Shown here one piece after another: positions 7,977-10,401 of a stretch of DNA of 10,401 nt (positions within the stretch are counted from its first letter, which is position 1; the number at the start of each line of letters is the position of its first letter). The DNA lies in contig JACDGB010000034.1 of the NCBI GenBank assembly GCA_013815485.1, positions 1-10,401 of the forward strand, in the 5' to 3' direction. The notes below the pieces were generated by a model that worked only from the letters and a program-made list of their open reading frames with translations, was not told the origin of the DNA and ran no database searches. A program made the translations under genes and the position numbers. The stretch comes from Rubrobacter sp. (GTDB taxonomy: Bacteria > Actinomycetota > Rubrobacteria > Rubrobacterales > Rubrobacteraceae).

Positions 7977-7983
7977 CCTCCTT
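7977..7983 (-). promoter_or_regulatory. Strong ribosome binding site deciding the cbtB start
   Basis: AAGGAGG on the minus strand lies 5 nt before ATG 7971. A small hairpin (CGGGG/CCCCG, 6-nt loop, 7986-8001) lies 2 nt upstream of it, between the riboswitch and the site. That hairpin could be part of the switch's expression platform, which would then act on translation. I could not identify a clear anti-Shine-Dalgarno sequence. Confidence 0.65.
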
Positions 7984-8013
7984 CTCGGGGTCCTCGCCCC
8001 GGTCGGACTTCAT

Positions 8014-8118
8014 CGGGCGAAAGGCCAGTCTCCTGACTTCCGGGTTTGCTCCCCGGCTACAGTGGCGGGACCGTGCCGGACTCCGACCGGCTTCCTGGGT
8101 ACCCTTCGCCCCTGTTTA
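8014..8118 (-). ncRNA. Cobalamin riboswitch
   Basis: The minus strand carries the conserved cobalamin aptamer elements in order. They are GGAAGCCGGT with AGTCCGG, then CGGTCCCGCCACTGT containing the B12 box GCCACTGT (8059-8066), then a CCGGG/CCCGG hairpin with loop GAGCAAA, then AAGTCAGGAGACTGGCC (8023-8039). The closing helix P1 is visible as GGGCGAAGG (8103-8111) pairing with CCTTTCGCCC (8015-8024) with one bulged base. It is the short form of about 100 nt common in actinobacteria. It stands 32 nt upstream of the cbtB ribosome binding site and should repress the cbtB-cbtA-cobQ-cobN-chlID operon when adenosylcobalamin is abundant. No intrinsic terminator follows, so control of translation initiation is the likelier mode. 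Confidence 0.95.
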
Positions 8119-8126
8119 CCGTGAGC

Positions 8127-8155
8127 AGCATAACTTTGGGGGCGTCGCGCGTCAA
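8127..8155 (-). promoter_or_regulatory. Sigma-70-type promoter of the cobalamin operon
   Basis: On the minus strand, TTGACG (8150-8155) and TATGCT (8127-8132) are separated by exactly 17 bases. A start about 7 nt downstream would be near 8120-8122, only about 10 nt ahead of the riboswitch P1 strand, so almost the whole leader is aptamer. The position directly upstream of the riboswitch strongly supports it. Confidence 0.7.
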
Positions 8156-8164
8156 CCGGCATTG

Positions 8165-8170
8165 TATAAA
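8165..8170 (+). promoter_or_regulatory. Possible -10 element of the dedA gene
   Basis: TATAAA on the plus strand is followed by 9 bases and then ATG 8180. There is no Shine-Dalgarno before that ATG, so a leaderless or near-leaderless transcript is plausible. No good -35 hexamer lies at the right spacing, so the call is weak. The region is shared with the divergent promoter of the cobalamin operon. Confidence 0.3.
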
Positions 8171-8179
8171 CGCGGCCAG

Positions 8180-8839
8180 ATGGGATCCCTCGCGGACTTC
8201 ATCCGTTCCATTCCGAACTCCCCCGAAGGTCTTCTGGAGTTCGTGACCGGCCTGCTACTCGCGCATGGATACATAGTGATCATCGTCGGAGCGGCGCTGG
8301 ATAACTTCGGTCTCCCGGCCTCGGGGGATGTGGTCCTCTTCGCCGGGGGATGGTTCGCCAACGATGGTCAGGCCACGCTCGGGCTGGTCATGCTCTCGGG
8401 ATTCGCCGGCGCGCTTGTGTCGGATCACTCAGTCTACTGGATCGGACGCACGGGCGGTCGGCCCCTGATACAACGCATCCTCAAGATCCGCGTGCTACGC
8501 ATCCTCATCAACGAGAATAGCCTGGAGAGGGTCGAGAGATATTACGCGGACCACGGCGGCAAGACCGTCCTCGCCGGCCGCTTCGGACCCGGTCTCAGGA
8601 GCATGACCCCGCTCTTCGCCGGGGTGACGGGGATGAAGTACCGCAAGTTCGTCCCGTACAACCTCACAGCCGTCACCATATGGGCCATCGTCTATACCCT
8701 CGTCGGCTACGTCTTCGGCGAATACTGGGAAGAGCTACTCTCCGTCGCCAGGTCTTTCGGGTACGGCATCGTCGCCCTCGTGGTCCTCGCCCTCGTACTC
8801 TACGTCCTTCGCCGCCGTTCGAGGAAAGCCCGCAAGTAG
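8180..8839 (+). CDS. DedA family (SNARE-associated/VTT) membrane protein
   Basis: DedA-family proteins are inner-membrane proteins. Several members help recycle undecaprenyl phosphate or flip lipids across the membrane and support proton-motive-force homeostasis; the substrate of this member is unknown. The 219-aa product shows a first hydrophobic segment and re-entrant region (about 22-59) with acidic residues D41 and D50 in DNFGLPASGD, in the place of the usual Glu/Asp pair. GGKTVLAGRFGPGLR (126-140) places R134 and R140 six residues apart, as in characterised E. coli members. TPLFAGVTGMKYRKF (143-157) and C-terminal hydrophobic segments (about 160-180 and 193-210) follow. The tail is basic (RRRSRKARK). 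Start: ATG 8180 is preferred; an in-frame TTG at 8162 would add six residues and overlap the TATAAA. It is divergent from the cobalamin operon and ends 10 bp from the convergent ltrA remnant. Confidence 0.92.
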   Translation: MGSLADFIRSIPNSPEGLLEFVTGLLLAHGYIVIIVGAALDNFGLPASGDVVLFAGGWFANDGQATLGLVMLSGFAGALVSDHSVYWIGRTGGRPLIQRILKIRVLRILINENSLERVERYYADHGGKTVLAGRFGPGLRSMTPLFAGVTGMKYRKFVPYNLTAVTIWAIVYTLVGYVFGEYWEELLSVARSFGYGIVALVVLALVLYVLRRRSRKARK

Positions 8840-8849
8840 CCGCGTCCGT

Positions 8850-10076
8850 TCAGAGGTTTCCCGTGGATCGCTCCGCGTATACCTTCTCGAACACCGTGAG
8901 GGCAACCAGGGCGGCGGTCACGGCGGTGACGAAGACGGGCGCGGACAGGGAGCCGCCGAGGACGACCAGGGCGAGAAGACCCGCCGCGAACGCAGATCGG
9001 GCGAGGGCGACGCGTTCGCTCAGGGAGTGCCGGTTCACGTACTGGACGAAGCTGACGGCGAGCAGGTACACGGCGACGGAGCCGGCCAGGATCGTGCGCC
9101 CCGCCAGACCAAACTCGGTGCCACCGGCGGGGGCGAGCGCCGCCGACTCGACGTGGGCCGAGCCCTCGATGGCGAGTTGGGCGCCGACGCCGAAGGCGGC
9201 GATGGCGGCGTATACGGCGAGGTGGCCGTAGCCCCAGTAGAAGGCGGGTTTGGGCGCCAGCTCCATCCCCGTGGTCTCCACGTAGTCGAAGTAGATCCAC
9301 CAGATGCACGCGGCGGCGACGAAGCCCAGGACGGCGGTAAGCACGGCGGCCGGCGCCTACTCGGTTCCCGCGGTCCCCGAGGCGACGGCGAGGACCGACT
9401 CGCCGAGCACGATGATCGTGAACAGCCCGTAGCGCTCGGCGATGTGGCGAGGATGGTAGCTCACCCGCGGGTTTTCCAGGGCGCGCACCGCGAGGATCGG
9501 GGCGAGCAGCTCGACTGAGAGCGCGACGGCCCACGCAGCGTAGCGGGCCGAGCCGGGCAAGAGCAGCGAAGCCAGCCAGAGGACAGCCCCCAGCCCGTTC
9601 CCCGCAGCGTACAGGGACACGAACCGTCTTATGCCGGACGGGACATTGGAGCGGGCCCGCAGGAAGAGCCATACCAGCAGGAGCCTGAGCGCGGAGTAGG
9701 AGACGACGAAGCCGGCCGTCGCGCCCGCGTCCGAGCCGACGCCCTCGACGGAGGCCGCGATCCCGAGCATGAAGAGCATGGCTGCGAGCAGCGTCACGCG
9801 GTAGGGCACGTCGTCGTTGTCGAAGCCCGTGGCGTACCAGGTAAAGGTCATCCACGACCACCACACGGGCACGAACAGACCGTCGACGTGGCTGGAGCTG
9901 TTCTTCGACCTGTGCTTCGTGGTGGCGGTGGCGGCGCTCGCGCGGGGTCTGCACGACGACCCCACGCTCGGTGGAACCTTGCGCTTCGTGGTCCGCTCCT
10001 CGGCGTGCTGCTCCTCGGTCAAGGTGCGCAGGTTCTGCGGGCGCCTGAAGGGTGAAGGTGTCTTCGCCGCGCCCAC
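8850..10076 (-). pseudogene. ltrA: Low temperature requirement protein A (LtrA family), disrupted by inversion and nonsense codon
   Basis: LtrA proteins are multi-pass membrane proteins named from a Listeria mutant with poor cold growth; their molecular function is unknown. One minus-strand frame carries LtrA sequence: GLFVPVWWSWMTFTWYATGF, then HPRHIAERYGLFTIIVLGES, then GFVAAACIWWIYFDYVETTG, then the C-terminal membrane segments ending near 8853. Two lesions break it. The conserved N-terminal block WLELFFDLCFVVAVAALA is encoded on the opposite strand, within an inverted 9881-9991. An in-frame TAG lies at 9357-9359 (codon 240) between VASGTAGTE and APAAVLTAV, where one base change from TGG would explain it. 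The likely start is GTG 10076, with TTG 10022 (LTEEQHAEER) as an alternative. The intact length would be about 408 aa, normal for the family. Expression of the 239- and 164-residue fragments cannot be excluded, but the first would have an antisense-encoded N-terminal segment. Confidence 0.85.
9881..9991 (+). other. Inverted 111-bp segment of ltrA carrying the N-terminal LtrA motif on the plus strand
   Basis: Plus-strand translation here reads STWLELFFDLCFVV followed by AVAALARGLHDDP and TLGGTLRFV, the textbook start of an LtrA protein, while all other ltrA sequence is on the minus strand. Reversing exactly 9881-9991 (equivalently 9882-9990) gives EER-T-STWLELFF at one junction and GGTLRFV-GLFVPVWW at the other, both in frame. 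The segment is 37 codons. The only inverted homology at the ends is gacc (9878-9881) and ggtc (9990-9993), slightly offset from the frame-restoring breakpoints. Confidence 0.85.
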
Positions 10077-10176
10077 CGCTACACCACCCCCGCGATGCGG
10101 TGCAGATCGCCCATCGTGAAGCGCCCGGACACGCGAGAGACGCCCAGGGACAAGGCGGCGGTCTCGTCCACCATCT

Positions 10177-10401
10177 TCAGGCGCCGCCGTGAACCCGGGT
10201 CGCCTCGTAGTGGCGCATCTCCTGGATGTCGTCGAAGAACGGGCGCACCGCCTGGAAGAAGGTACGGAACTCCGGGCTGCCGCGGAACCCCTGCTCGTGC
10301 CCTTCGATGGAGTCCCACTCGATCCTCACCACGTAGTGCTCTGGCTCCTCGACACCGTGGGAGACCTCGTAGCGGAAGCAGTGCGGCGAGGCATCCAGCA
10401 C
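10177..10401 (-). CDS. Antibiotic biosynthesis monooxygenase (ABM) domain protein, partial (5' end beyond right edge)
   Basis: Seventy-four codons are visible before TGA 10177-10179. The sequence has the ABM/dimeric alpha-beta-barrel signature: EPEHYVVRIEWDSIEGHEQG, then FRGSPEFRTFFQAVRPFFDD, then IQEMRHYE. The family forms small ferredoxin-like homodimers, some of which are heme-degrading or quinone-forming monooxygenases; many are uncharacterised, and no specific substrate can be assigned here. Family length is about 95-110 aa, so roughly 25-30 N-terminal residues lie outside the window. The GTG at the very edge is probably an internal valine and not the start. It is co-directional with and upstream of the ltrA remnant, about 100 bp away. 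The spacer between them contains no convincing gene. Confidence 0.85.
   Translation of the reverse strand: MLDASPHCFRYEVSHGVEEPEHYVVRIEWDSIEGHEQGFRGSPEFRTFFQAVRPFFDDIQEMRHYEATRVHGGA

Noticed and set aside
7972..8013. Longer cbtB start at ATG 8013
   Set aside because: No ribosome binding site and it abuts the riboswitch P1; ATG 7971 has AAGGAGG 5 nt upstream and gives a family-length protein.
8823..8870. Bidirectional terminator between dedA and ltrA
   Set aside because: Only a weak ggaaa/tttcc pairing with a long loop and no T-tract; not convincing.
8800..9954. 384-aa minus-strand ORF across the ltrA region
   Set aside because: Arg-rich composition in a different frame from the LtrA sequence; it is an off-frame shadow.
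9870..10005. Site-specific invertase recognition sites flanking the ltrA inversion
   Set aside because: Only 4-bp inverted homology (gacc/ggtc) was found at the ends and no recombinase gene is in the window, so a dedicated invertible switch is not supported.
9817..10119. Plus-strand 100-aa ORF starting MSKPVAYQ as a free-standing gene
   Set aside because: Only its middle (9881-9991) is real protein-coding sequence, the inverted LtrA N-terminus. Its flanks are antisense to ltrA.
10079..10174. 31-codon minus-strand ORF (MVDETAALSL...) between the ABM gene and ltrA
   Set aside because: Starts 2 nt after the ABM stop, but no clear ribosome binding site, no recognisable family, and too short to judge.

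Overview
The window is strongly G+C-rich bacterial DNA with dense coding and short intergenic gaps. The gene content (CbtB/CbtA, CobQ, CobN with a fused ChlI-ChlD partner, LtrA, a DedA protein and a compact actinobacterial-style cobalamin riboswitch) suggests a high-GC actinobacterium. A Rubrobacter-like lineage is my best guess, but that is inference from gene content and not proof.

Region 1 (about 8155 down to 1, minus strand) is one cobalt/cobalamin operon. A sigma-70-type promoter (8127-8155) leads almost directly into a cobalamin riboswitch (about 8014-8118). This is followed by cbtB (67 aa) and cbtA (239 aa), the proposed cobalt-uptake pair; cobQ (cyric acid synthase, cobyric acid amidation); cobN (large cobaltochelatase subunit); and a ChlI-ChlD fusion, the AAA+/VWA partner of the chelatase, which runs off the left edge. 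cobQ and cobN overlap by one base (TGATG). The logic is that scarce B12 permits expression of genes that import cobalt, insert it into the corrin ring and amidate the product. Heptanucleotide tandem repeats sit at the gene borders of this operon. One of them has been absorbed into the cobQ reading frame and gives it a non-family C-terminal tail.

Region 2 (8165-8839, plus strand) is a divergently transcribed DedA-family membrane protein. Its possible -10 box lies close beside the operon's -35, and the gene may be leaderless.

Region 3 (8850-10401, minus strand) holds a broken low-temperature-requirement A (LtrA) gene and, upstream of it, the 3' part of an antibiotic-biosynthesis-monooxygenase (ABM) fold gene entering from the right edge. 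The ltrA copy carries two independent lesions. A 111-bp internal segment (9881-9991) is inverted, so the conserved N-terminal LtrA motif is read on the opposite strand. There is also an in-frame TAG at 9357-9359. Flipping the 111 bp restores a continuous, in-frame LtrA N-terminus exactly. This is the most striking feature of the window.

No tRNA, rRNA, CRISPR array, transposase or prophage gene was seen.
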